A program made the translations under genes and the position numbers. Of a DNA stretch of 64,000 nucleotides, positions 8,416 through 16,693 are shown in pieces. The first letter of the stretch is position 1. Each line of letters opens with the position of its first letter. The notes under the pieces are model-generated. The model saw nothing but the letters and a program-made list of their open reading frames with translations, did not search any database and was not told the DNA's origin. Origin of the DNA: Steroidobacteraceae bacterium (GTDB lineage: Bacteria; Pseudomonadota; Gammaproteobacteria; Steroidobacterales; Steroidobacteraceae); NCBI GenBank assembly GCA_041395505.1, contig JAWLAG010000001.1:372001-436000 (forward strand). The letters run 5' to 3'.

Positions 8416-9354
8416 ATGGCCTCCATGAGCGGCCAGGTGCCGATATCCGGCAGATCAGCCCATCTCTATTCCATCAAGGCCGTCTCGCTCGCCACGGGCC
8501 TGACCGTCGAGACCCTGCGTGCGTGGGAGCGACGCTACGGGATCGTGCGGCCGCTGCGCGACGATGCAGGCAGGCGCAGCTACAGTGCCAAGGATGTCGC
8601 GAGGCTGCGCTTGTTGCGCAGCGCGACCGATCTCGGCCACCCGATCAGCCGTCTGGCGAGCCTGGGCGAGGAGGCCCTCGCCAAACTCGTTGCCGATGCC
8701 GGCGGCCGCGTTCGCGCGGCGCCCCGCGGCCAGGCCTATGTCGAACGCGCGCTCGATGCGGCGCAACACTCGGACCCAGCCGGTATCGAGGAAGTGCTCA
8801 CGACCGCGATGGCGGTTCTGGCGCCGAGCGAAGTCGTGTTCACGGTCGTCTCGCCCCTGGCGCGCGAGATCGGCGAGCGATGGCATCGTGGCGAGATGAG
8901 CATCGCCCAGGAGCATATGGCAACGGAAATCACCCGGCGGCTTCTGCTCGGTGTCTCGCGCGCGTATGTCGCTGATGAATCCGCACCGGCGCTTGTTCTT
9001 GCCACGCTCTCCGGCGAGCGGCACGAACTGGGACTCATGATGTGTGCCTGGCTCGCCGCGATGCGGCGGCTGCGCGTGCATTATCTTGGCATCGACTGTC
9101 CGCCCGTGGAAATTGCCCATTTCGCGAACGAAGTCGAAGCCGACGCCATTCTGATCAGCTGCATCTGCGATGGCGACGGCGAGTTGCCCGTACTCGTAGC
9201 GGAGCTTGCGCAGGCGGTACACGGCAAGCGCGAAATCTGGTTGGGCGGTCGCGCGGCGGGCCGCCTGCGCGATGTGCAGATTCCTGAGGGGAGCGTGCTG
9301 CTGCCGAACGGCAGCGATCTGGAGCAGCGACTCGATCTCATCGCGCAGCGCTGA
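8416..9354 (+). CDS. CarH/LitR-type MerR regulator with B12-binding photosensory domain
   Basis: Transcriptional regulator of 312 aa: MerR winged helix (about 16-85, SIKAVSLATGLTVETLRAWE and YGIVRP), four-helix cap (about 105-180) and Rossmann B12 domain (about 190-310). In CarH the light-sensing residues are Trp-His, then Glu-His nine residues later, and a lower-axial His 35 residues further on. Here they are W156-H157 (ERWHRGE), E166-H167 (AQEHMA) and H203 (SGERHELG), with matching spacing. CarH represses in the dark as an adenosylcobalamin tetramer and releases DNA on illumination. The divergent operon starting at 8348 is the obvious candidate target. A second in-frame ATG lies at 8425. 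Confidence 0.88.
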   Translation: MASMSGQVPISGRSAHLYSIKAVSLATGLTVETLRAWERRYGIVRPLRDDAGRRSYSAKDVARLRLLRSATDLGHPISRLASLGEEALAKLVADAGGRVRAAPRGQAYVERALDAAQHSDPAGIEEVLTTAMAVLAPSEVVFTVVSPLAREIGERWHRGEMSIAQEHMATEITRRLLLGVSRAYVADESAPALVLATLSGERHELGLMMCAWLAAMRRLRVHYLGIDCPPVEIAHFANEVEADAILISCICDGDGELPVLVAELAQAVHGKREIWLGGRAAGRLRDVQIPEGSVLLPNGSDLEQRLDLIAQR

Positions 9355-9406
9355 CTCGCGCGCGTCAAACCACGTCCTTGCACAGCGCACATCTGCGCCG
9401 TTGGCG

Positions 9407-10744
9407 CTAGAGAATGTACCGCGACAAATCCTCATCCTGCGCGAGCTTGCCCAGGTGCGCATCGACATAAGCGCGATCGATGACGATCTCCTCGGTGCCC
9501 CGGTTCTCGGCGTCGAAGGACAGCTCCTCGAGCAGCCGCTCCACGACGGTGTGCAGGCGCCGCGCGCCGATGTTCTCGGTACGCTCGTTCACATCGCTTG
9601 CGATCTCGGCGATGCGCCGAACGCCTTCGGGCGCGAATCGCAGCCGCAGGTTCTCGGTGGCGAGCAGCTCGCGGTATTGATCCGTGAGCGATGCATCCGG
9701 TTCGGTCAGGATGCGCACGAAGTCCTCGACCTTGAGGGAATCGAGCTCGACGCGGATCGGGAACCGTCCCTGCAGTTCAGGAATCAGATCGGACGGTTTG
9801 GAGACATGGAATGCGCCCGATGCGATGAACAAAATGTGGTCGGTCTTGACCTGGCCATACTTGGTAGCGACCGTGCAGCCCTCCACGAGGGGCAGGAGAT
9901 CGCGTTGCACGCCTTCGCGTGACACGTCGGTGCCCAAGGTTTCGCTACGGCGCACGACCTTGTCCATCTCGTCGATGAACACGATGCCGTTCTGCTCGGC
10001 ATTCGCCAGGGCGCGCATTTTGAGTTCGTCTTCGTTGACGAGTTTCGCGGCCTCTTCCTCCACCAGCAGCTTCAATGCGTCGGCGATGCGCAGTTTGCGC
10101 GAACGCGTGCGACCACCGCCGAGGTTCTGGAACATCTGCTGCAGCTGCTGCTGCATCTCTTCCATGCCCGGTGGTGCCATGATCTCGACACCCATCGGAG
10201 TGGACGAGAGTTCGATGTCGATTTCCCGATCGTTGAGTTCACCCTCGCGCAGTTTCTTGCGAAGCTTCTGCCGGGTGTCGGCATCGCGCGGCTCACGCGG
10301 CTCGTCCGTGGAGAATCCCATGGCCTTGGGACGTGGCAGCAGCGCATCGAGCACGCGCTCCTCGGCGGCATCGGCAGCGCGCTCGCGCACTTTCTCGATG
10401 GCCTCTTCGCGAGTCATCTTGACGGCGACATCGACGAGCTCCTTGATGATGGACTCGACATCGCGACCGACGTAGCCGACCTCGGTGAACTTGGTCGCCT
10501 CGACCTTCACGAAGGGTGCGTTGGCAAGGCGCGCGAGCCGGCGAGCGATCTCGGTCTTGCCGCAGCCCGTGGGCCCGATCATCAGGATGTTCTTGGGCGT
10601 GATTTCCTGGCGCATCGGCTCGGCGACCTGCATGCGACGCCAGCGATTGCGCAGGGCGATCGCGACGGCTCGCTTCGCAGCAGCCTGGCCGACGATGTGG
10701 CGGTCGAGTTCGGTGACGATCTCTCTGGGTGTGAGCGCTGTCAA
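9407..10744 (-). CDS. hslU: HslU, ATPase subunit of the HslUV protease
   Basis: AAA+ unfoldase of 445 aa (E. coli 443) that feeds substrates to HslV in the cytoplasm. Visible: TPREIVTELDRHIVGQ at the N-terminus, Walker A GPTGCGKTEIARRLA, the pore loop EVGYVGRDVES, Walker B IVFIDEMDKV and the C-terminal DEDLSRYIL tail that docks into HslV. The start is a TTG whose last two bases are the first two of the hslV stop (TTGA), giving N-terminus (M)TALTPREIV; no ATG fits. A long arginine-rich upstream extension in frame is not real. It is coupled to hslV and converges with the CarH-like gene across 52 bp. Confidence 0.97.
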   Translation of the reverse strand: MTALTPREIVTELDRHIVGQAAAKRAVAIALRNRWRRMQVAEPMRQEITPKNILMIGPTGCGKTEIARRLARLANAPFVKVEATKFTEVGYVGRDVESIIKELVDVAVKMTREEAIEKVRERAADAAEERVLDALLPRPKAMGFSTDEPREPRDADTRQKLRKKLREGELNDREIDIELSSTPMGVEIMAPPGMEEMQQQLQQMFQNLGGGRTRSRKLRIADALKLLVEEEAAKLVNEDELKMRALANAEQNGIVFIDEMDKVVRRSETLGTDVSREGVQRDLLPLVEGCTVATKYGQVKTDHILFIASGAFHVSKPSDLIPELQGRFPIRVELDSLKVEDFVRILTEPDASLTDQYRELLATENLRLRFAPEGVRRIAEIASDVNERTENIGARRLHTVVERLLEELSFDAENRGTEEIVIDRAYVDAHLGKLAQDEDLSRYIL

Positions 10745-11283
10745 TGCAGTTCTTCGATGACGGTGTTGGCGTTGGTGTAGATGCAGATCTCGGCAGCGAT
10801 CTGCAGCGATTTTTCGACCACGCTGCGCGCATCGAGTTCGGTGTTCTGCATGAGCGCCCGCGCGGCGGCCTGTGCGTAGGGACCGCCCGATCCGATGGCG
10901 ACCAGGTCGTGATCGGGTTCGATGACATCGCCATTGCCCGAGATCACCAGCAGCTTGTCGCGATCGCCCACCAGCAGCAAGGCTTCGAGCCGTCGCAGGT
11001 AACGGTCTGATCGCCAATCCTTGGCGAGTTCGATGGCGGCGCGCGTGAGGTTGCCGTACTTGTCGAGCTTGCTTTCGAAGCGCTCAAATAGCGTGAAGGC
11101 ATCGGCCGTACCGCCAGCGAAGCCGGCCAGCGCCTTGCCATTGGCAACGCTGCGCACTTTGCGCGCCGTGCTTTTCATGACGGTATTGCCGAGCGTGACC
11201 TGGCCGTCGCCGCCGAGTGCCACGGCCCCATTGCGGCGTACGCCGACGATAGTCGTGCCATGAGGATCGAAAATCTGGCTCAT
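10741..11283 (-). CDS. hslV: HslV, peptidase subunit of the HslUV protease
   Basis: Threonine protease of the proteasome fold, 180 aa. The catalytic core TTIVGVRRNGAVALGGDGQ is preceded by nine residues (MSQIFDPHG), whereas E. coli HslV begins MTTIV and exposes Thr after Met removal. Here the nucleophile would be Thr10 after propeptide cleavage, and no in-frame start codon lies directly before it. As I recall, Xanthomonas HslV also carries a short N-terminal extension. ATKS-type core residues VMKSTARKVR, FAGGTADAFTLFERFE and GSGGPYAQAAARAL are present. The ATG overlaps the xerC stop (ATGA). Confidence 0.95.
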   Translation of the reverse strand: MSQIFDPHGTTIVGVRRNGAVALGGDGQVTLGNTVMKSTARKVRSVANGKALAGFAGGTADAFTLFERFESKLDKYGNLTRAAIELAKDWRSDRYLRRLEALLLVGDRDKLLVISGNGDVIEPDHDLVAIGSGGPYAQAAARALMQNTELDARSVVEKSLQIAAEICIYTNANTVIEELH

Positions 11284-12179
11284 TTCCTGCGTGCTCGAGG
11301 GTGGGATTTGTCGTAGATGCGGGCGAGATGCTGAAAATCAAGATGCGTGTAGACCTGGGTGGTGGAGATACTGGCATGGCCAAGCATCTCCTGCACCCCG
11401 CGCAGGTCCTGGCTTGACTCGAGCACATGGGTCGCGAAGGAGTGGCGAAAGAGGTGCGGATGCACCTTGACAGCGACACCCCGCTGGCGCGACCACTCGG
11501 CGACGCGCAGCTGCACCGACCGTGCGCTGATGCGCTTGCCACGGCGCGAGAGAAACAACGCCTGCACGTCGGCTGCGGTCAGCGTACCGCGTACGCGCAG
11601 CCAGCGCGTGACCGCCTCGCGCGCCGCTCGCCCAACCGGAACGATACGCGTCTTGTTGCCCTTGCCGGTGACGCGCACCGTACCGTCCTTCAGGTCGACG
11701 TCGTTGCAATCGAGTGATACGAGCTCGGCCAGGCGCAGGCCGGATGAGTACAGCAATTCCATCATCGCCAGGTCGCGTTGCGCGAGTGGTGAACTTGCCT
11801 CGCCACCCAGGAGCCGGGCCATCTGGTCGACATCGAGCGTTGCGGGCAGCCGCTTGCGATCCTTCGGTGCGCTGATGCCAACCGCCGGATTGTTCGGAAT
11901 ATGGTGCTCGCGCAACAGGTAACGCATGAAGCTGCGCACGGCCGACAGCCGGCGCTGAATGCTTCGCGGCGCAAGTCCGGCCGAGTGCGAGGCGGCTGCG
12001 AAGATACGTATGTGCTGGCTGTCGAGGTCGCGCCATCGCTTGAGGTCGCGCCGCTCACAATACCCGCGCAGTGCGTCGATGTCGCGCGCGTAGGCTTCGA
12101 GGGTGCGTCGCGAATAGCGCCGCTCGGTGCGCAGCGAGGCGAGGAAACGGTCAATCCAGTCGGTCGCGCCGGATTGCAT
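11280..12179 (-). CDS. xerC: Tyrosine recombinase XerC
   Basis: Site-specific recombinase, 299 aa, that resolves chromosome dimers at dif together with XerD. The full catalytic set is present: Arg149 (SSGLRLAELV), Lys173 (VTGKGNKTR), His242 and Arg245 (HPHLFRHSFATH), His268 (MLGHASI) and Tyr277 (TTQVYTHLDF). The N-terminal SAM-like domain (residues 5-90) is normal. It lies in the conserved dapF-DUF484-xerC order, so this is the housekeeping recombinase and not a mobile-element integrase. Its stop overlaps the hslV start. Confidence 0.96.
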   Translation of the reverse strand: MQSGATDWIDRFLASLRTERRYSRRTLEAYARDIDALRGYCERRDLKRWRDLDSQHIRIFAAASHSAGLAPRSIQRRLSAVRSFMRYLLREHHIPNNPAVGISAPKDRKRLPATLDVDQMARLLGGEASSPLAQRDLAMMELLYSSGLRLAELVSLDCNDVDLKDGTVRVTGKGNKTRIVPVGRAAREAVTRWLRVRGTLTAADVQALFLSRRGKRISARSVQLRVAEWSRQRGVAVKVHPHLFRHSFATHVLESSQDLRGVQEMLGHASISTTQVYTHLDFQHLARIYDKSHPRARRK

Positions 12180-12197
12180 GGCGCTCGAAGCGGCGGA

Positions 12198-12905
12198 TCA
12201 GCGCCGCGACAGGGCAGCGCCAGTCAGCGCGGCGATGCGCGCCAGGAACTCCGTGCTCATGCCGGGGTTGAAGCGCGCCGGGTCGGGACTGCCGAGCGCC
12301 AGCAGAGCGCGGCCCTGCGGCAGTATGATCGGAACGAGCGCCATCGAGGCAATGTCCTCGGCCTCTGGGCCGAACAGAAAGCGTCGCTGGCTGTCGCGGG
12401 CCTGGCCGCAGCGCGGTTTGCCGGTCTCGAGCAGATTGGCGAAGCTTTGCCAGTCGCGATCCTCCGGCGGCACCAGCTGCACGAAGCGGCCATGATCTCC
12501 GGGAACCAGCGGCGCGATGCCCTCGGGCAGTACCAGCGCGGCGTGGAACGCACCGAAATCCTCGCGCAGCGATGCCTCGATGACCGCGACGGTCGGGGCG
12601 AAACCATCGGCCCGCAGGAGCCGCAATGTGAAATTGTGGATCTTGTCGGTGAGCTGTTCGTTGGCGCGGGCGACGCTCACGAACTCGCCGATACGTTTCT
12701 CGAGAGCGCCATTGCGGTTACGAAGGACATCGACCTGGCGTTCGATCAAGGACACCGTGGCCGTGCCGCGCTGATGCGCGAGGCTCATGCGCATCAAGGT
12801 GTTGGGGTGGCGTTCGAAGAAATCCGGATGCGTATCCAGGTAACCGGCGATGTTTTTCTCATCACCCGCCTCGGTGGCGAGGCCGCGTGCCGTATTGGTG
12901 CTCAT
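12198..12905 (-). CDS. DUF484 family protein (GAF-like)
   Basis: Protein of 235 aa with the DUF484 pattern: IAGYLDTHPDFFERHPNTLMRMSL near the N-terminus, a coiled-coil stretch (SLIERQVDVLRNRNGALEKRI, ~residues 50-75) and a C-terminal GAF-like half with ALLALGSPDPARFNPGMST. It lies between dapF and xerC, the position DUF484 takes in most gammaproteobacteria (yigA in E. coli). The molecular role is not established. Start at 12905 (MSTNTARG) gives the family length; the upstream extension overlaps dapF control sequence. The gap to xerC is 18 bp. Confidence 0.88.
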   Translation of the reverse strand: MSTNTARGLATEAGDEKNIAGYLDTHPDFFERHPNTLMRMSLAHQRGTATVSLIERQVDVLRNRNGALEKRIGEFVSVARANEQLTDKIHNFTLRLLRADGFAPTVAVIEASLREDFGAFHAALVLPEGIAPLVPGDHGRFVQLVPPEDRDWQSFANLLETGKPRCGQARDSQRRFLFGPEAEDIASMALVPIILPQGRALLALGSPDPARFNPGMSTEFLARIAALTGAALSRR

Positions 12906-12937
12906 GCGCCCTATTGTACTCTCTCGCGAGCGCGCAT

Positions 12938-13768
12938 TCAGATCTCGACGGAGCCCGTGTAGACAACTTCGGCCGGACCCTCCAGCCAGATCGAGTGGCC
13001 TGGTCCGCGCCAACGCACCTGCAGCCGCCCACCGGGCAGGTCAACGGCGACGCTTTCGGAAAGGCGCGCATGGCGTTGCCCGACGGCCACAGCGGCGCAT
13101 GCGCCGGTGCCGCAGGCGCGCGTCTCGCCGGTGCCGCGCTCGAAGACGCGCAGGCGAATGTGCTCGCGATCGACGATCTGCATGAAGCCTACGTTGACGC
13201 GTTGCGGGAACTGGCTGTGTCGCTCGATGGCCGGACCCAATCGATCGACCGGCGCCGTGTCGATGTCGGGCACGGTCAGGACCGCATGTGGATTGCCCAT
13301 GGATACCGCGCCCAATTCGATTTCCGCGCCGTTGACGTTGACGACATAGACATGTGCCTCGGCGGACGCGAGGAATGGCAATGCGGATGGCGCGAAATTC
13401 GGTTCCCCCATGTCGACACTGACGACGCCCGGCGCGATCAGCTCGGCGCGCACGATCCCGGCGGGACTGTCCATGGCCAACATGCCGCTCGCCTGCACGC
13501 CGCGCCTGCGCAGCAGCTCGGCGATGCAGCGCGCGCCGTTGCCGCATTGTTCGACTTCGCCGCCGTCGGCGTTGACGATGCGATAGTAGATGGCCGTGTC
13601 GGCACGGCGCGGAGGCGCAAGCAGCAGCGCCTGGTCGAAACCGATGCCGGTGTGCCGGTCCGCGAGGCGCTTGAGCACCGCGGCCGGAGGCAGCGGCTCG
13701 CCGGATTTGACATCCATGACGATGAAATCGTTGCCGATGCCGTGCATCTTGGTGAACTCAACCCGCAT
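12938..13768 (-). CDS. dapF: Diaminopimelate epimerase DapF
   Basis: Epimerase of 276 aa (E. coli 274) that converts LL- to meso-diaminopimelate for lysine and peptidoglycan. Both active-site cysteines are visible: Cys75 in GGEVEQCGNGARC and Cys219 in GETRACGTGACA. The N-terminal MRVEFTKMHGIGNDFIV is canonical and fixes the start at 13768. The first 11 bases of the gene overlap the 3' end of the CoA-binding protein gene. E. coli has lptM directly upstream of dapF; here lptM is instead beside polA (28935-29168). Confidence 0.97.
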   Translation of the reverse strand: MRVEFTKMHGIGNDFIVMDVKSGEPLPPAAVLKRLADRHTGIGFDQALLLAPPRRADTAIYYRIVNADGGEVEQCGNGARCIAELLRRRGVQASGMLAMDSPAGIVRAELIAPGVVSVDMGEPNFAPSALPFLASAEAHVYVVNVNGAEIELGAVSMGNPHAVLTVPDIDTAPVDRLGPAIERHSQFPQRVNVGFMQIVDREHIRLRVFERGTGETRACGTGACAAVAVGQRHARLSESVAVDLPGGRLQVRWRGPGHSIWLEGPAEVVYTGSVEI

Positions 13769-14213
13769 CGGCGGCAGCTCCACTGTGCCCGAGGCGAACC
13801 CGGTCCCGCCAGATGCAGCGGTCCATGACCACGAACATGCCGCCCGACCGTGCACGCTCCGTCGCCTCCTCGTCGATGACGCCGTCCTGCAACCACAGTG
13901 CGGGAAAGGCGAGGTGCAGGCACTGCGACACGATGTCGGCAACGTGTTCAGGGCGGCGAAAGACATTCACGATATCGATGGCGCCGAACCGGGATTGCGT
14001 CGTTGCGGCGGCCGCGAGATCCGGGTAGCAGGTTTCGCCCAGCAGGGTGCCGCCATGAGGTGTCACCGGCACGATGCGGTAGCCGAGCGATTGCATGCCC
14101 AGCGCGACCTGGTGGCTCGGGCGGCTGCTGTCGGCGGACAGTCCGACGACGGCGATGCGATGCGCCTTGCCGAGGAGCGAGCTAATGGCATTGAAATCGG
14201 GATTGGTAAACAT
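13758..14213 (-). CDS. CoA-binding domain protein (YccU-like)
   Basis: Rossmann-type CoA_binding_2 protein of 151 aa. HRIAVVGLSADSSRPSH is the nucleotide-binding start; then YRIVPVTPHGGTLLGE, IDIVNVFRRPEHVADIV and ALWLQDGVIDEEA are the usual landmarks, and FVVMDRCIW holds the family Cys. The function of this family is not settled; it binds CoA or acyl-CoA in structures. It is the first gene of the dapF-xerC-hslVU run and diverges from the flavin reductase at 14249 with only 35 bp between starts. Confidence 0.85.
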   Translation of the reverse strand: MFTNPDFNAISSLLGKAHRIAVVGLSADSSRPSHQVALGMQSLGYRIVPVTPHGGTLLGETCYPDLAAAATTQSRFGAIDIVNVFRRPEHVADIVSQCLHLAFPALWLQDGVIDEEATERARSGGMFVVMDRCIWRDRVRLGHSGAAADAG

Positions 14214-14248
14214 GCGCCGTCCTCGGCATAGTGTAGCGCTCCGGCAGG

Positions 14249-15277
14249 ATGCACCGCATGCCTTACACCATCGTCCTCGAGCCGCTCGGCAGGGAATTTC
14301 CCGCGGGCGGTGCCGCCAGTGTGCTCGATGCCGCGCTTGCCGCAGGCATCAACCTGCCGCACAGCTGCAAGTCGGGCCACTGTGGGTCCTGCCGCGCGCG
14401 CATCGTCAGAGGCCGCGTGGGCTATCCGCGGACCCGTCCGCCAGGATTGACCGCGCAGGAGGCAGAGGCCGGCATGGCGCTGCTGTGCCAGGCGCGAGCA
14501 GAGTCGGACCTGCGTATCGAGGCGCGCCAGATCGAGACGATGAGCGAAGTCGAGATCAAGTCGCTGCCGTGTCGAATCGAATCGCTCCGACCCCTGGCCA
14601 GGGACGTCATGCAACTATGGCTGCGCCTGCCGGCCGTCGAGCCATTGCATTTCCGGGCGGGTCAATACCTCGACATCATCCTGGATGATGGCCGGCGGCG
14701 CAGTTTCTCGATCGCAAGTCCGCCGCATGATTCGCGGCTGCTCGAATTGCATGTAAGGCGCGCGGCCGGAGGCCGGTTCAGTCCGCAGCTGTTCGGCGAA
14801 CTTCGCGCCGGTGCGTTGCTGCGCATCGAGGCGCCGCTCGGCCAGTTCTATTATCGCGATGCGACGGCGCCGCTTCTGCTGATAGCTGGTGGCACCGGCT
14901 TTGCGCCATTGAAGTCGATCCTGAGGCACGTCAGCGAGACCGGTATCGAGCGCGACGTCCTCCTGTACTGGGGCGTGCAGCGCCCGGAGGATCTGTACGA
15001 CGGTGAATTCATCGCCGCGCAGCTCTCGAGGGGCAGTTGTTTTCGATTTCAACCCGTATTCAGTGCGGCGGCCGCCGATGGCACGGATCTGCGACGCGGG
15101 TTCGTGCACGATGCCGTGCTCGAGGATCTGCCCTCGCTCGAGGAATACGATTGCTACGCCGCCGGACCGCCCGCCTTGATCGAAGCACTGCGACGGGAGT
15201 TCCCGGCGCGCGGCCTGTCGCCGTCGCGACTCTATTTTGATTCTTTCGATTATGCGCCGGACGCGGCGCGCAGCTGA
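14249..15277 (+). CDS. 2Fe-2S/FAD/NAD(P)H oxidoreductase (CDP-6-deoxy-delta-3,4-glucoseen reductase-like)
   Basis: Single-chain reductase of 342 aa. A plant-type ferredoxin domain (residues 1-95) has the cluster ligands CKSGHCGSCRA and a fourth Cys in ALLCQAR. A ferredoxin-reductase FAD domain follows (RSFSIASPPHD, RxYSxA-type) and an NAD(P)H domain (LIAGGTGFAPLKSIL, ending YFDSFDYAPD). Proteins of this layout supply electrons to deoxysugar dehydrases, monooxygenases or UbiD-linked systems; no oxygenase partner is adjacent, so the acceptor is open. ATG at 14258 (MPYTIV) is an equally good start. The 3' end overlaps the convergent gene by 28 bp. Confidence 0.8.
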   Translation: MHRMPYTIVLEPLGREFPAGGAASVLDAALAAGINLPHSCKSGHCGSCRARIVRGRVGYPRTRPPGLTAQEAEAGMALLCQARAESDLRIEARQIETMSEVEIKSLPCRIESLRPLARDVMQLWLRLPAVEPLHFRAGQYLDIILDDGRRRSFSIASPPHDSRLLELHVRRAAGGRFSPQLFGELRAGALLRIEAPLGQFYYRDATAPLLLIAGGTGFAPLKSILRHVSETGIERDVLLYWGVQRPEDLYDGEFIAAQLSRGSCFRFQPVFSAAAADGTDLRRGFVHDAVLEDLPSLEEYDCYAAGPPALIEALRREFPARGLSPSRLYFDSFDYAPDAARS

Positions 15278-15867
15278 AGATGCAAACGGCTGCGCAGGTC
15301 GCGCTGCGTCGTGGTCATCGCCGTGATGTCCAGCATCAACTGCCGGTCGGTCAGCGACTGACGTATGCCCAGTGCGTTGCGATGCAGGTATTCGGCAACA
15401 CGCAGGGCCTGGGCCGAGAAGCCGCTCGCCCATTGTGCAAGCGCGGGATCGACGCTCGCCGCGACGGCGCTTGCGACTGCAACCTCGATCGATAGCCGCG
15501 CTGCGTCGCTCGCCAGGAGCTCCCGCGCGGCGCGATGCGAACCGGCAGCGGCGAGCACATGGCCGTACTCGCGCTCGATGATCTGGTCGATGCGCTCGTT
15601 GAGCGCGGCGACCGAAGGGCACTCGCAGCGCGCATCGGGGAACAACAGGGCGAGCGGCGCCCAGGCACGCATGGTCTCGCAGGCCCAGCTTTGCACGGCT
15701 GCCAACAGGTCGTCGTAACGTGTCAGTTGCGCCACGCGACCGAGCAACTCGCTGCGTTCGGCCGCGCCCATGCCAGGCGCGATGCGGCTCAGTTCGATTT
15801 GTGCCGATTCGAGCAGCTGATGGATCAGCGGTCCGCGTTCGGCGGCGCGCAGGGCGGTGGCGGACAT
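15250..15867 (-). CDS. Hypothetical alpha-helical protein
   Basis: I do not recognise this 205-aa protein. It is predicted almost all helical, Ala-rich, without signal peptide or membrane segment. Possible landmarks are two Trp residues (QSWACETMRAWAPL, LAQWASGFSA) and the Cys pair in DARCECPSV. It is isolated: 88 bp upstream lies the stop of the AlgR-like regulator on the same strand, and its 3' end overlaps the convergent reductase gene by 28 bp. Its length, codon use like its neighbours and lack of a better frame support it as a real gene. Confidence 0.5.
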   Translation of the reverse strand: MSATALRAAERGPLIHQLLESAQIELSRIAPGMGAAERSELLGRVAQLTRYDDLLAAVQSWACETMRAWAPLALLFPDARCECPSVAALNERIDQIIEREYGHVLAAAGSHRAARELLASDAARLSIEVAVASAVAASVDPALAQWASGFSAQALRVAEYLHRNALGIRQSLTDRQLMLDITAMTTTQRDLRSRLHLQLRAASGA

Positions 15868-15955
15868 CGAGACTCCCAGAACAAGGGCGAATCATCGATG
15901 ACGGCCGGCGGGCTGTCGTTGATCGTAGTCACAGCTTACCTGTGACCAGATTCTG

Positions 15956-16693
15956 TCAAATGCGGAACCGTTGCCGCAGGTCGCCCGCCATGCGCCGGCT
16001 GACCGCAAGTCGCTGATCACTCCCGCGCAGGCGCACGAAACATCGGCCATCGGCTTCGCGTTCGATGGCCTCGAGCCTGCGTACGTTGACCAGCGCGTTG
16101 CGGTGCACGCGCACGAAATCGGCACCGAGTTCCTGCTCGAGCGAACGCAGGGAATCCTCGATCAGGTCTTCCCCGTGGTCATGCCTGACCGTGGTGTATT
16201 TCTGGTCGGCGTGAAAATAGGCGATTTCATCGAGCGGAATCAACCGCATGCTGTCGCGGTGGCGCACCGGAATATGGGTGCGCCGTTCGACGAAACGGGC
16301 GGCATGCGCTGCCTGGTTCAACTGCGGGCGCGTCAACCTGGCCGCCTGGGCAAGTGCTGCGCGCAGCTTCTCGCTGCGTATGGGCTTGACCAGGTAGGAC
16401 ACGGCCTGCGCATCGAAGGCTTGCAGCGCGTATTCATCGAATGCCGTCGTGAATATCACGGCCGGCGGTTCCTTCAACGCTGCGATGCGACGCGCGACTT
16501 CGAGACCGTCGATGCCGGGCATGCGGATATCGAGCAGCACGATGTCCGGCATCACATCGTCGACCAGCTCCAGGGCATCCGCGCCGTTGGCGGCACTGCC
16601 GACCAGCTCCGCTTCGCTGATCTCGCCGATCATGCTCGCCAGCCGCTCGCGCGCCGGCGCTTCGTCATCGACGATGAGGACCTTGTAGGTCAT
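15956..16693 (-). CDS. algR: LytTR response regulator (AlgR-like)
   Basis: Response regulator of 245 aa: receiver domain with acidic pair D9/D10, phosphoacceptor Asp55 (IVLLDIRMPG) and Lys in YLVKPI; then a LytTR DNA-binding domain (residues ~140-240, RLIPLDEIAYFHADQKYTTV and DFVRVHRNALVNVRRLEAI). AlgR controls alginate and type IV pilus genes in pseudomonads and similar targets in relatives. Its start overlaps the kinase stop by four bases (ATGA), so kinase and regulator are made together. The targets here are unknown. Confidence 0.85.
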   Translation of the reverse strand: MTYKVLIVDDEAPARERLASMIGEISEAELVGSAANGADALELVDDVMPDIVLLDIRMPGIDGLEVARRIAALKEPPAVIFTTAFDEYALQAFDAQAVSYLVKPIRSEKLRAALAQAARLTRPQLNQAAHAARFVERRTHIPVRHRDSMRLIPLDEIAYFHADQKYTTVRHDHGEDLIEDSLRSLEQELGADFVRVHRNALVNVRRLEAIEREADGRCFVRLRGSDQRLAVSRRMAGDLRQRFRI

